Below, one piece after another: positions 26,574 to 35,147 of a DNA stretch of 64,000 nucleotides. The stretch covers positions 62,001-126,000 of the forward strand of contig NZ_MAMP01000025.1 of assembly GCF_001750285.1 (NCBI RefSeq), in the 5' to 3' direction. The position numbers and the translations under genes are program-made. The notes beneath the pieces are model-generated. The model saw only the letters and a list, made by a program, of their open reading frames with translations, was not told the origin of the DNA and did no database searches. Each line of letters begins with the position of its first letter. The stretch's first letter is position 1. The DNA is from Domibacillus iocasae (lineage in GTDB: Bacteria; Bacillota; Bacilli; Bacillales; Domibacillaceae).

Positions 26574-26867
26574 ATGACTTCATTGCTCATTGTGGGCGGA
26601 GATAATATTGAAAGCCTAAAAGAAAAGTTATCAGCTCATGGCTTTGACGAAGTGCTTCATGTAAGCGGGCGAAAAACAAACATGGTACGTACAGGTATAC
26701 CTGTTCATATTGATCTCGTTTTAGTTCTGACGGATTTTGTGAATCATAATTTATCAGCAATCGTAAAGAAAAGGGCAAATGAGCAGTCCGTTCCGATCTG
26801 TTTTGCCAAGCGCTCCTGGAGCTCTATTTATAGGGAGGTGGAAAAGCAATTCGTAAAATCAGTGTAA
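26574..26867 (+). CDS. DUF2325 domain protein
   Basis: A 97-residue protein; ATG 26574 is 11 bases after GGGAGG, while the ATG at 26565 is too close. It begins TSLLIVGGDNIESLKEKLSAHGFDEVLHVSGRK and has the internal block VLTDFVNHNLSAIVKKRANEQSVPICFAKRSWSSI, the conserved DUF2325 pattern of a small Rossmann-like fold. No function is known. It closes the sulfur island and carries its own attenuator, so it belongs to the same regulon. Confidence 0.82.
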   Translation: MTSLLIVGGDNIESLKEKLSAHGFDEVLHVSGRKTNMVRTGIPVHIDLVLVLTDFVNHNLSAIVKKRANEQSVPICFAKRSWSSIYREVEKQFVKSV

Positions 26868-26876
26868 ATGTTAGGT

Positions 26877-26918
26877 AAGGCCTGTTCCGTTTTTATTAAA
26901 ATGCGGACAGGCCTTTTT
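26877..26918 (+). terminator. Rho-independent terminator
   Basis: AAGGCCTGTTCCG pairs with CGGACAGGCCTT (one unpaired T) and a T-run follows; end of the sulfur island. Confidence 0.85.
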
Positions 26919-27031
26919 ATTTTGAAACAAAAATAGTTTTCACCTCAAATCTTTTCGAGTAAAATAGGAAAAACTAGTGAGACAGTTCACAAGCGCCGAC
27001 GGCTTACAAAAAAGATAAAGGGGGAAGTGGC

Positions 27032-28756
27032 ATGACAGATGCTATGAAAAAATTGATTCATACAGCGCAGCACCCGGAAGAAGCGGATTTGATCATTCAA
27101 AATGGGATGATTGTCGATGTCTTTTCGCTCCAAACGTTCGTGGGAGATGTCGCAATTAAGGATGGCTGCATTATCGGCATTGGCACGTATCCAGAAGGGA
27201 AAAAGGTATTGGATGCTTCGGGGAAATATGTGATGCCCGGTTTTATTGACGGCCATATTCATATTGAATCCACCATGGTCACACCATCCGAATTTTCGCG
27301 GGCGCTGATCAAGCACGGGGTCACAACCGTTGTTACCGATCCGCATGAAATCGCTAATGTGGCGGGTACAACGGGTATTGACTATATGCTTGAAGACGCG
27401 TCTCATACAGACATTGATATTTTAATGAAGCTGCCTTCCTGTGTGCCGGCCACGCCATTTGAACAAAACGGGGCAACATTAACCGCTGATGATCTTCACC
27501 CTTACCTGCACGATGAAAAAGTGATTGGACTGGCGGAAGTAATGGATTATCCATCGGTTTTACATGCAGACGATGGGATGCTGGCGAAAATAGGAATGAC
27601 AACAGCTGCCGGATTAACAGTAGACGGCCATGCGGCGGGGCTTTCGGATACAGCACTGAATGTGTACAGTACAGCAGGCATCCGTAATGATCATGAAGCG
27701 GTAACGGCGGAGGAAGCAGAAGCGCGTGTTCGGCGGGGCATTCATGTTTTAGTACGGGAAGGCTCGGCGGCTAAAGATTTGCTGGCGATTTTGCCAGCCA
27801 TCCATGAGCGGAACAGCAGCCGGTTTTCGTTTTGTACCGATGACAAGCATTTGGATGAATTGGCGGAAGAAGGAACGGTAAATTACGCTGCACGTTTAGC
27901 GATGGAGCACGGTCTTGATCCGCTTATCGCGATTCAAATGGCGACGATCAATAACGCGGTTTGCCATGGTCTGCAAGACAAAGGAGCCGTAGCCCCCGGT
28001 TACCAGGCCGATTTGTTAATCGTGGAAAACATAGAAACACTGCAGCCGGAGACGATTATTAAAAACGGCCAAATCGTGGATCTAAACAATGTGAAAAGCC
28101 GGCCGGCGCTCGTGCCGGAGTCCGTAAAATCCTCCATTAATATAAAGAAACTCACGAAAGAAGCGCTCCAAATCCCGCTTGAAGATGGCCAAAAAGCGAT
28201 GGTGATCGGTGTTGTGCCGGGACGAATTATTACGAATAAAATTGCGGCTAATGTGAAAACAAAGGGTGGATTTTTTGTGCCCGATGTTGAGCGGGATCAG
28301 CTGAAAATCGTTGTTTGCGAGCGTCATCATGCGACAGGCAGTATCGGAGCGGGTATTGTAAACGGGCTGGGCTTAAAACGAGGCGCCATCGCATCAACGG
28401 TCGCCCATGACTCGCATAATTTAGTGGTCGCCGGAACGAATGATGAAGACATTTTAGTGGCGATTGAAGCAGTGGAAGACATGCAGGGCGGGCTTGCAAT
28501 TGTGGAAGACGGGCGCGTTTTGGCATCAGTTCCACTCCGTGTTGGAGGCATTATGTCGGAAAAGCCGTATGAAGAAGTCATTCAGGAACTGCATCACTTG
28601 CATGAGCAGCTGGCTTTTGTGGCGGAAAAATCACAAAACATTTTTATGATTTTATCGTTTCTGTGCCTGCCGGTCATTCCAAGCTTGAAGCTGACGGACA
28701 AAGGCTTGTTTGACGTTGATTCATTCCGTCATATCGAAGTAGGGATTCGGGAGTGA
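27032..28756 (+). CDS. adeC: Adenine deaminase
   Basis: A 574-residue amidohydrolase of the AdeC type. HIHIEST (metal-binding HxH, about residue 75), DPHEIANV, EVMDYP and DGHAAGLS are conserved, and FCTDDKHLDEL carries the catalytic Asp. It converts adenine to hypoxanthine and ammonia for purine salvage. The length equals B. subtilis AdeC. GGGGGAAG precedes the ATG. It overlaps the next gene by four bases. Confidence 0.94.
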   Translation: MTDAMKKLIHTAQHPEEADLIIQNGMIVDVFSLQTFVGDVAIKDGCIIGIGTYPEGKKVLDASGKYVMPGFIDGHIHIESTMVTPSEFSRALIKHGVTTVVTDPHEIANVAGTTGIDYMLEDASHTDIDILMKLPSCVPATPFEQNGATLTADDLHPYLHDEKVIGLAEVMDYPSVLHADDGMLAKIGMTTAAGLTVDGHAAGLSDTALNVYSTAGIRNDHEAVTAEEAEARVRRGIHVLVREGSAAKDLLAILPAIHERNSSRFSFCTDDKHLDELAEEGTVNYAARLAMEHGLDPLIAIQMATINNAVCHGLQDKGAVAPGYQADLLIVENIETLQPETIIKNGQIVDLNNVKSRPALVPESVKSSINIKKLTKEALQIPLEDGQKAMVIGVVPGRIITNKIAANVKTKGGFFVPDVERDQLKIVVCERHHATGSIGAGIVNGLGLKRGAIASTVAHDSHNLVVAGTNDEDILVAIEAVEDMQGGLAIVEDGRVLASVPLRVGGIMSEKPYEEVIQELHHLHEQLAFVAEKSQNIFMILSFLCLPVIPSLKLTDKGLFDVDSFRHIEVGIRE

Positions 28757-29073
28757 CACCTTTTACGGAAGACGTCATCCGGGTCTTAAAAGACATACCG
28801 CCGGGTGTTGTGGTTACGTACGGCCAGGTGGCGCGGCTTGCGGGCAGTCCGCGGGCTGCCCGGCAGGTTGTCCGCATTTTACATTCGATGAGTGAAAAAC
28901 ACAATTTGCCATGGCATCGGGTTGTCAATGCCAAAGGAGAAATCAATGTGCCGGATGAAGCGTCCAGAGTAAAGCAGCGCCGTCTTTTAATGGAAGAAGG
29001 GGTTTTGTTTGCTGAGGATGGACGCGTTAAACTAACGAACGAAATAAAAAGCACAAATCAGCACGAAAACTGA
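28753..29073 (+). CDS. Alkyltransferase-like (ATL) DNA-binding protein
   Basis: A 106-residue protein (GTG start, overlapping adeC by GTGA) resembling the C-terminal domain of MGMT, with VTYGQVARLAGSPRAARQV helix-turn-helix and PWHRVVNAKGEI. The acceptor Cys of PCHRV is Trp here, the hallmark of ATL proteins. They bind O6-alkylguanine without repairing it and hand it to nucleotide excision repair. The RAARQVVR recognition helix with its arginine finger is intact. It complements adaA/adaB at 1-2 kb. Confidence 0.9.
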   Translation: MTPFTEDVIRVLKDIPPGVVVTYGQVARLAGSPRAARQVVRILHSMSEKHNLPWHRVVNAKGEINVPDEASRVKQRRLLMEEGVLFAEDGRVKLTNEIKSTNQHEN

Positions 29074-29086
29074 TTTGTGCTTTTTT
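29046..29086 (+). terminator. Rho-independent terminator
   Basis: AAAAAGCACAAATCAG pairs with CTGATTTGTGCTTTTTT; the 5' arm overlaps the last codons of the ATL gene. Confidence 0.9.
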
Positions 29087-29174
29087 GTTAGCTATTCGAC
29101 AGTTTTGATCATTGTTGATATAGTATGTGTAAAAATTATGAAAAGATGGTTTTTTCATAAAGGTGGATCATGAG

Positions 29175-30605
29175 ATGAAAGCAGGATTGTTCATTTGTGT
29201 GTATGCCGCTTTATTTGCGGCTTCCTTCTATATATACAATCAGTATTATGCCAGCTCTACAGTAGAAGATGCCGGACACCTTCTGCCTGCCCGGGTAAAA
29301 GAAATCGAACAGGCGGACGGCGAAGAAACCTTAAAGGAGCTCGTAAAACAAGCGAATCAAATCGGGAGCTACCTCACCATTGCCGGGATGCAGCACAGCC
29401 AGGGCGGCCAGACGTATTACCCGGGGGCGGTCATGATTGATATGAAGCCGTTTAATAAAATCATTGATTTTCAGCCGGAGAAAAAAGAAATTACTGTTCA
29501 AAGCGGAGCAACGTGGGATGATATCCAGCAGCACATTAACCCATACGGTCTTGCTGTGAAAGTCATGCAGTCGCAAAATATTTTTACGATTGGCGGCTCG
29601 TTAAGTGTGAATGTGCACGGCCGGGATATCCGCCATGAATCGCTAATCGATACGGTCCAGTCGTTCCGGTTGTTAAAGCCGGACGGCACCGTTATTCGTG
29701 TCAGCCGCACAGAAAATGCAGATCTTTTTCCATATGTGATTGGCGGCTACGGCTTATTCGGCATTATTTTAGATGTGACGCTTTCTTTAACGGACAATGA
29801 ATTGTACGAAAAGAAAACGAAGGAGCTTGACTATAGAGAGTACAGCCGCTATTTCCAGGAAGAAGTCAAAGAGAATCGAGATTTTAAAATGCACCTTGCC
29901 CGTATTTCGGTAGCGCCATCTTCGTTTTTACGTGAAATGTACGTGACGGATTATACAACAGCAAAGGACCAGCAGCTGCTAAAAGACTATGAAACATTAA
30001 AAAAAGAACGGATTGTTGCACTGCCGAAGCTTTTCCTTGGCTTTTCCCGCTACAGCGGATGGGGGAAAGACATTTTTTGGGATATTCAAAAGCAGTACAT
30101 GCTTGAAGACAATGGTGCTTATGAATCGAGGAACAATGTGATGCGCTCTGAAACCGATTTTATGACATATGAAAGCAGCACAAAAACAGAAGTATTGCAG
30201 GAATACTTTGTGCCAGTCGATGAATTTGTCGGCTATATTGATGATCTGCGGCTTGTTCTCCAAAAAGAGAATGACTTTAATCTTCTCAATATTACGATCC
30301 GCTATGTGGAAAAAAGCGATCAGGCCGTTCTTTCCTATGCAAAGGAAGATATGTTTGCGCTTGTTCTGCTAATCAATCAAGGCAAATCGAAAGAGGGAGT
30401 GAAAAAATCCGAGAGGGTCATCCGAAAAATGATTGATGTCACCTTGAAGCATCGCGGCAGCTATTACTTGCCTTATTACGCCTTTCCTTCAAAAGAGCAG
30501 CTGAAAACGGCTTATCCACGTATCGATGAATTTTTTAGAAAAAAGCAGCAGGTTGATCCAGATGACCGATTTACAAACCATTTCTACGAGGAGTATAGCA
30601 AATGA
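29175..30605 (+). CDS. Membrane-anchored FAD-binding oxidoreductase (PCMH/aldonolactone-oxidase-like)
   Basis: A 476-residue protein from ATG 29175 (AAAGGTGG 8 bases upstream). One N-terminal membrane helix (LFICVYAALFAASFYIY) is followed by a PCMH-type FAD domain: IAGMQHSQGGQTYYPGAVMID, VQSGATWDDIQQHINPYGL and IGGSLSVNVHGRD (about 70-160). The C-terminal cap resembles sugar lactone oxidases. It probably oxidises a hydroxyl of a sugar, sterol or lactone at the outer membrane face. Co-translated with a half-size MFS gene. Confidence 0.8.
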   Translation: MKAGLFICVYAALFAASFYIYNQYYASSTVEDAGHLLPARVKEIEQADGEETLKELVKQANQIGSYLTIAGMQHSQGGQTYYPGAVMIDMKPFNKIIDFQPEKKEITVQSGATWDDIQQHINPYGLAVKVMQSQNIFTIGGSLSVNVHGRDIRHESLIDTVQSFRLLKPDGTVIRVSRTENADLFPYVIGGYGLFGIILDVTLSLTDNELYEKKTKELDYREYSRYFQEEVKENRDFKMHLARISVAPSSFLREMYVTDYTTAKDQQLLKDYETLKKERIVALPKLFLGFSRYSGWGKDIFWDIQKQYMLEDNGAYESRNNVMRSETDFMTYESSTKTEVLQEYFVPVDEFVGYIDDLRLVLQKENDFNLLNITIRYVEKSDQAVLSYAKEDMFALVLLINQGKSKEGVKKSERVIRKMIDVTLKHRGSYYLPYYAFPSKEQLKTAYPRIDEFFRKKQQVDPDDRFTNHFYEEYSK

Positions 30606-31144
30606 ATTATCGGCAGTTTGTTTTATCTCAGAGCATCATTTTTATGGCAAGCAGCATGGTTTTTCCATTTTATGTCCTGCTGCTTCGAAATGTTGGAGAC
30701 AGTTATTCACAGTTTGGCTGGGCATATGGCCTTTTTGCGTTAACCTCGGCTCTTTCATATCCTGTTATTGGAAAATGGGCAGATCAGTCAGGAGACCGGA
30801 CGCTGCTGCTTTTTTATTCGCTGGCAATGGCGTTCATTCTTTTACTGTTTCCGCTCGTCACGAATGTATGGCAAGTATACGTCCTGCAAATTGTTATGGG
30901 AGTGTTGGGGGCTGTACAGAAAAATACAGAAAAAGCAGTTTTGGCCCGGCGTGCTGACAAAAAGCAGGTCGGCGCCGACATGGGCCGTTACCACTTTTGG
31001 ACGTCGATTGCGGCAGCGGCAGCAATCATTATTACCGGTTATCTGGTTGATTTCTTGACGATCGCCACTATTTTTTATATAGCTTCTCTCCTGTACGCCT
31101 GGAGTGGAATTGTTATTTGGAAAAAGAAAAAAGCCTTCTCTTGA
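30602..31144 (+). CDS. Half-size MFS-like membrane protein (6 TM)
   Basis: A 180-residue protein with six predicted helices, MFS loop 2-3 motif GKWADQSGDRTLLL, and C-terminal KKKKAFS. Normal MFS proteins have 12 helices. The frame is intact, starts by ATGA overlap with the oxidoreductase, and ends at a good terminator. Either a genuine half-size protein that dimerises, or a gene shortened by internal deletion like several others in this window. Confidence 0.7.
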   Translation: MNYRQFVLSQSIIFMASSMVFPFYVLLLRNVGDSYSQFGWAYGLFALTSALSYPVIGKWADQSGDRTLLLFYSLAMAFILLLFPLVTNVWQVYVLQIVMGVLGAVQKNTEKAVLARRADKKQVGADMGRYHFWTSIAAAAAIIITGYLVDFLTIATIFYIASLLYAWSGIVIWKKKKAFS

Positions 31145-31160
31145 TGAGGAAGCTTTTTTC
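31127..31160. terminator. Bidirectional Rho-independent terminator
   Basis: AAAAAAGCCTTCTC and TGAGGAAGCTTTTTT pair around a small loop between convergent genes. Confidence 0.8.
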
Positions 31161-31503
31161 ATATGTATAGCGCGGCGGCAAGAACAAGCAAGTGGAAAAT
31201 TTGATCGACGATAATACCGAGCCAGCCCGCTTCCGGTCCGCGTGCAGTCATAATAGTACGAACCCACCAGGCGACAAATATGCGCCGGTCGATGATAATA
31301 TGTGTGATAAACACAAAGGCGACAGCCAACGGAGAAAGGCCTCCAAAAGTGAGCTGGGCAAATAAAGATACAATCAGTGTATAAACGAGACAGTGCGTAA
31401 GAAGAGGCCTCCATCTAGATGCTTTATATTGTGCCATCCAGCTTGTTTGAAACAAGTAATCTCCTACTAAATGTGCTAACAGCAAAAAGCTAAATGGCTC
31501 CAT
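31159..31503 (-). CDS. DUF3307 family membrane protein
   Basis: A 114-residue protein with about four helices. LLLAHLVGDYLFQTSWMAQYK at the N terminus and FITHIIIDRR and LGIIVDQIFHLLVL further on are the conserved His/Asp motifs of DUF3307. Function unknown in the family. Transcribed divergently from the HD-GYP gene. Confidence 0.82.
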   Translation of the reverse strand: MEPFSFLLLAHLVGDYLFQTSWMAQYKASRWRPLLTHCLVYTLIVSLFAQLTFGGLSPLAVAFVFITHIIIDRRIFVAWWVRTIMTARGPEAGWLGIIVDQIFHLLVLAAALYI

Positions 31504-31549
31504 TGATTCACCTCACTTTCCAAAATAGGCATCTATGTCTTGATAAAAT

Positions 31550-31572
31550 TATGATATATTAAAAATATCATA
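31550..31572. promoter_or_regulatory. Inverted repeat in divergent promoter region
   Basis: A perfect 8-bp inverted repeat TATGATAT/ATATCATA with a 7-bp spacer lies between the divergent DUF3307 and HD-GYP genes, 48 bases before the latter start; TTGATA lies just upstream at 31540. It may be an operator. Confidence 0.4.
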
Positions 31573-31619
31573 CTATCGTTTTAGGTCATAGGAACTTTTT
31601 TGCGAATGAGGTGAACAGT

Positions 31620-32744
31620 ATGGAGGTCAGCCGGTCTATCCAGCATGAGCTTTCGGCAGAAGAAATGCTTGAAATTATACTAGACTATGCGGCGAAAATT
31701 TCGGGGGAAAATGACCTGGATACGCTGCTCATTTTAATGGCTGAGATGGGCCGCGAGCTTGTAAGAGCCGACCGGTGTACCCTCTGGCTTGTTGATCATG
31801 AAAAAAACCGCCTATGGACAAAAGTGGCACATGGGATTGATCGTATTGATATGCCTGCTGACAGTGGCCTCGCAGGGTATTCTATTCAAACGGGTAAAAA
31901 CGTGCTTGTAAAAGATGCCTATAAAGATAAGCGTTTCAACCCGGCTATCGATAAAAAAACAAATTATCGGACAAGGTCGGTGCTCTGTATACCGATCCGC
32001 AGTTTTGATCAGGAGACGATCGGGGTCTATCAGACCATCCATAAAGGGCCCGACTGGTTTTCGGAAAAGGATGCAAAAAAATTGTCACTGGCGGCCTCCT
32101 ACACAGGGAAATCGATTCAAGCCGCTATTTTGCATTCGGAGCTTGTGGAAACGCAGCGAGAAATTATTTTTAAAATTGGGGAAGTGAGCGAAAGCCGTTC
32201 ACGGGAAACAGGCCAGCATGTTAAAAGGGTAGCCAAATATTCACGTGCGCTGGCTAAGCTGGCTGGATTGCCGGAATCAGAGGCCCAAATCCTCGAGCTG
32301 GCATCACCTATGCATGACATCGGCAAAGTGGCGATTCCGGATCACATTTTAAAAAAACCGGGCAAGCTGACGGTGGAAGAATATTCCATTATGCAGACAC
32401 ATACAACAGAGGGCTATAATATTTTTAAAAGTTCAACCCGCCGTATTTTTAAAGCAGCTGCGGTCATCGCATACGAACACCATGAAAAGTGGGACGGCAC
32501 CGGCTATCCGCGCGGGTTAAAAGGAGAAGAGATCCATCTGTATGCGCGAATTACAGCTATTGCAGATGTTTTTGATGCTTTGGGAAGCAGCCGCGTGTAT
32601 AAAAAGGCATGGCCGCTTCATCAAATTGTCCAGTTTATTGATGAAGGACGGGGCCGTCACTTTGACCCGAACCTTGCAAATTTATTTTTGGACAATCTTG
32701 AGATTTTTATGGCAATCCGGAAGCAGTACGAAGATTCTTTTTAA
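31620..32744 (+). CDS. GAF and HD-GYP domain protein, probable cyclic dinucleotide phosphodiesterase
   Basis: A 374-residue protein from ATG 31620 (GAGG 8 bases upstream). GAF domain at about 35-175 (DRCTLWLVD, ADSGLAGYSIQTGKNVLVKDAYKDKRF) then HD-GYP domain at about 185-365: HVKRV, HDIGKVAIPD, HHEKWDGTGYP and DVFDAL. The GYP signature is present, so c-di-GMP hydrolysis to GMP is expected, with a ligand or redox input through GAF. It is followed 26 bases later by a class III cyclase gene, probably the same operon. Confidence 0.88.
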   Translation: MEVSRSIQHELSAEEMLEIILDYAAKISGENDLDTLLILMAEMGRELVRADRCTLWLVDHEKNRLWTKVAHGIDRIDMPADSGLAGYSIQTGKNVLVKDAYKDKRFNPAIDKKTNYRTRSVLCIPIRSFDQETIGVYQTIHKGPDWFSEKDAKKLSLAASYTGKSIQAAILHSELVETQREIIFKIGEVSESRSRETGQHVKRVAKYSRALAKLAGLPESEAQILELASPMHDIGKVAIPDHILKKPGKLTVEEYSIMQTHTTEGYNIFKSSTRRIFKAAAVIAYEHHEKWDGTGYPRGLKGEEIHLYARITAIADVFDALGSSRVYKKAWPLHQIVQFIDEGRGRHFDPNLANLFLDNLEIFMAIRKQYEDSF

Positions 32745-32770
32745 TTCATTTTATAAAAGGCGGAATAGCG

Positions 32771-34609
32771 ATGCCGAAAGAAAAAACATACCAATTTCAA
32801 AAAATATTTCCGTTGCCGAGAGCTGAAGTATGGACACTTTTAGCCGACACAGATCATTTAAACCGCATAACTGGCCTTTTTCCAGTTCATTTTACGGAAG
32901 CACAGTTTGCAGATCGGACCATGTTTAAATATGCAGAAGCAAAGGTGCTTGGCTTTATATCGCTTAAATGGCGTGAATATCCATTTGAATGGCTAAAAGA
33001 GCAGCGGTACTCTGTTGAACGTTTATACGAGGATGGCCCGCTTAAACGGGTATTATGGACAGTAGAATGTAAAGATGTTTTCTTGGATGGGAAGCAGTGT
33101 ACGGAAGTAACAGGAACCGCCCATTTTACAAAACGCAATGTACTTGGACAAATCGCCATCTCGGTAGTTGCACTGCCATCTTTAAAAAGAATTGTTATGG
33201 ATTATTTAGACCAGTATATAAAAGAGAATAAAAATCAAGCAGCCAAAAAGCTGCCGCAGGAAAAAAACTTCTATACAGTGGACCGCCAGCGTTTCGACCG
33301 CCTGCTTGAACAATTACGGACCGCATATCCGAATGAGAAAATGATTGGCTGTCTTGAGGCCCATTTAACAGAAACGGGCGATGATGAAGTGCTTCATATG
33401 AAGCCATATCGACTCGCTGCCAGGTGGGGGTGTGGACGTCAAGACGTGCTGCATCTTTTTCTGTATGCAACAAAAATAGGGATTCTTACGCAAAGCTGGA
33501 ATTTAATGTGTCCAAATTGCCGTGTGCCGAAAGAAACCGTTTCATCATTATCTGAAGTAGCCGGGCAGATACATTGTGATTTATGCGGAGTCGGCTATGA
33601 TCTTAATTTTGATCGATACGTAGAAATGTGCTTTTCTGTGCATCCTTCGATACGCAAGGCAGCAGATCAGACGTATTGTGTAGCTGGGCCGATGAGGTCA
33701 CCGCATATTTTTGCCCAATATCGGCTCAAGCCGTCCAGGTCCCAGAAAGTGTACTATCCGTCGCTTCCCCCGGAATCACGCGTTCGAACGCTGAAAACCA
33801 ATCACATAATGGCAATTACCTCGGGCGGGAACCAGGCTTTTACTTATTCATCAAAAGGGTGGACGAAGCCGAATGCAGCTCTTTCGGCAAGCGGTGGAAT
33901 GATCGAGCTTCACAATGAAAGTGATAAAGAGCAAGTGGTCGTATTTGAAACCACTTTATGGGATGCAGAAGCCTTGACCGCAGCAGACGCCACATCTACT
34001 CAATTGTTCCGGGACTTATTTTCCAAAGAAGTCATCGCTCCTGACCAGCAAATTGGCGTTGAGTCGTTAACGATCTTATTCAGCGATTTGCGTGGCTCAA
34101 CAGCTATGTATGAGCAAATTGGCGATGCTAAAGCATACCAGCGTGTTCGTGCTCATTTTGATTTTCTCAGCCGCCACATTGCAAAGCACGATGGCGCCAT
34201 TGTAAAAACGATTGGCGACTCTGTTATGGCCGCTTTTTATAAACCGGAGAATGCGCTGCGAGCCGCACTCGCTATTCAGTCAGAAAGCCCCTCATTTAAT
34301 CAGGAGCAAAATACAGATCTTGTGATTAAACTGGGCTTGTGCAGCGGACCGACCATTGCGGTAAATGCTAATGAACTGCTTGATTATTTTGGACATACTG
34401 TTAACAGGGCAGCGCGCATTCAACAGCAAAGCAAAGGTGGAGATATTATAGTGAGTGCCGAAGAATGGGAAAGAGAATCCTTTGCGGCAGCGGCAGCAGG
34501 CTTCAATTTTGAACTGAGCCGCTCCTATCAAAAGCTGTCCGGTATTCAGGAGGAAGCCGAGTTAGTGAGGGTCGCTCATATTTCGGCATCAGACGAACCC
34601 GCTGTCTGA
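32771..34609 (+). CDS. Class III adenylate/guanylate cyclase with SRPBCC and DUF5939 domains
   Basis: A 612-residue protein. The N-terminal about 150 residues resemble a START/SRPBCC ligand-binding fold (PRAEVWTLLADTDHLNRITGLFPV). The middle (DUF5939) holds two CxxC pairs, CPNC and CDLC (about 240-280), a likely zinc site. The C-terminal cyclase domain (about 430-600) has metal Asp in FSDLRGST and IGDSVMAAF, substrate Lys in VKTIGD, Asp in LDYFGHTVN and the Asn-Arg pair in VNRAARI, so catalysis looks intact and adenine-type. cAMP signalling is rare in Bacillaceae. No receptor gene was seen nearby. Confidence 0.88.
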   Translation: MPKEKTYQFQKIFPLPRAEVWTLLADTDHLNRITGLFPVHFTEAQFADRTMFKYAEAKVLGFISLKWREYPFEWLKEQRYSVERLYEDGPLKRVLWTVECKDVFLDGKQCTEVTGTAHFTKRNVLGQIAISVVALPSLKRIVMDYLDQYIKENKNQAAKKLPQEKNFYTVDRQRFDRLLEQLRTAYPNEKMIGCLEAHLTETGDDEVLHMKPYRLAARWGCGRQDVLHLFLYATKIGILTQSWNLMCPNCRVPKETVSSLSEVAGQIHCDLCGVGYDLNFDRYVEMCFSVHPSIRKAADQTYCVAGPMRSPHIFAQYRLKPSRSQKVYYPSLPPESRVRTLKTNHIMAITSGGNQAFTYSSKGWTKPNAALSASGGMIELHNESDKEQVVVFETTLWDAEALTAADATSTQLFRDLFSKEVIAPDQQIGVESLTILFSDLRGSTAMYEQIGDAKAYQRVRAHFDFLSRHIAKHDGAIVKTIGDSVMAAFYKPENALRAALAIQSESPSFNQEQNTDLVIKLGLCSGPTIAVNANELLDYFGHTVNRAARIQQQSKGGDIIVSAEEWERESFAAAAAGFNFELSRSYQKLSGIQEEAELVRVAHISASDEPAV

Positions 34610-34629
34610 TGCTTCAAAAGGAGAAAAAT

Positions 34630-35055
34630 ATGAACATTTCGTTAAAGGAATATATTAGTATTTTTATTCATCAAACAGATTTGAAAATAACGAGTTGTGT
34701 AAAAGAAAGGCTGGCCCGCTTTAATCTTGCGCCTGAACAAAATTTAATTATGATGCTGCTCTGGGAACGAGATGGGCGGACCCAGCAAGAGCTGTCAGAA
34801 CAATTGGAAAAGGACAAAACGAATATTACTCGAATGCTTTCAAGCCTGGAACAAAAGGGGTTCATCAAACGCATAATCGAAACATGCGACCGACGTTCAA
34901 CCCGTATTTTTTTAACGGAGGAAGGAAAGGCGCTTGAATGCCATGTTATTCCGTTGACAGATGAGTTTCATCGTATCATTACGTCAGGGGTGACCGAAGA
35001 AGAGCTGGCGATTGTGCGGAGAGTTTTGTCGAAAATGCGCGAAAATGTAAATTAA
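34630..35055 (+). CDS. MarR family transcriptional regulator
   Basis: A 141-residue winged-helix protein from ATG 34630 (AAAAGGAG upstream). RTQQELSEQLEKDKTNITRMLSSLEQKGFIKR is the recognition region and DRRSTRIFLTEEG the wing. It has one Cys in the N-terminal part (TSCVKERL) and another before the wing (IETCDRRS), which might sense quinones or electrophiles as in related MarR repressors. It lies 92 bases before azoR, with a palindrome between; it probably represses azoR. Confidence 0.87.
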   Translation: MNISLKEYISIFIHQTDLKITSCVKERLARFNLAPEQNLIMMLLWERDGRTQQELSEQLEKDKTNITRMLSSLEQKGFIKRIIETCDRRSTRIFLTEEGKALECHVIPLTDEFHRIITSGVTEEELAIVRRVLSKMRENVN

Positions 35056-35070
35056 AAAAGTTAGGTTTAA

Positions 35071-35103
35071 TAGTTGCTATGGCAACTAAATATATGGTAC
35101 AAT
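35071..35103 (+). promoter_or_regulatory. azoR promoter and MarR-type operator
   Basis: Palindrome TAGTTGC-TATG-GCAACTA (35071-35088) overlaps the -35 TTGCTA (35074); -10 is TACAAT (35098), 18 bp spacing. This arrangement fits direct repression by the adjacent MarR protein. Confidence 0.65.
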
Positions 35104-35147
35104 TCTTTCAGTGATAAAAAGTAACTAACTAACTGGAGGAAACAAAA

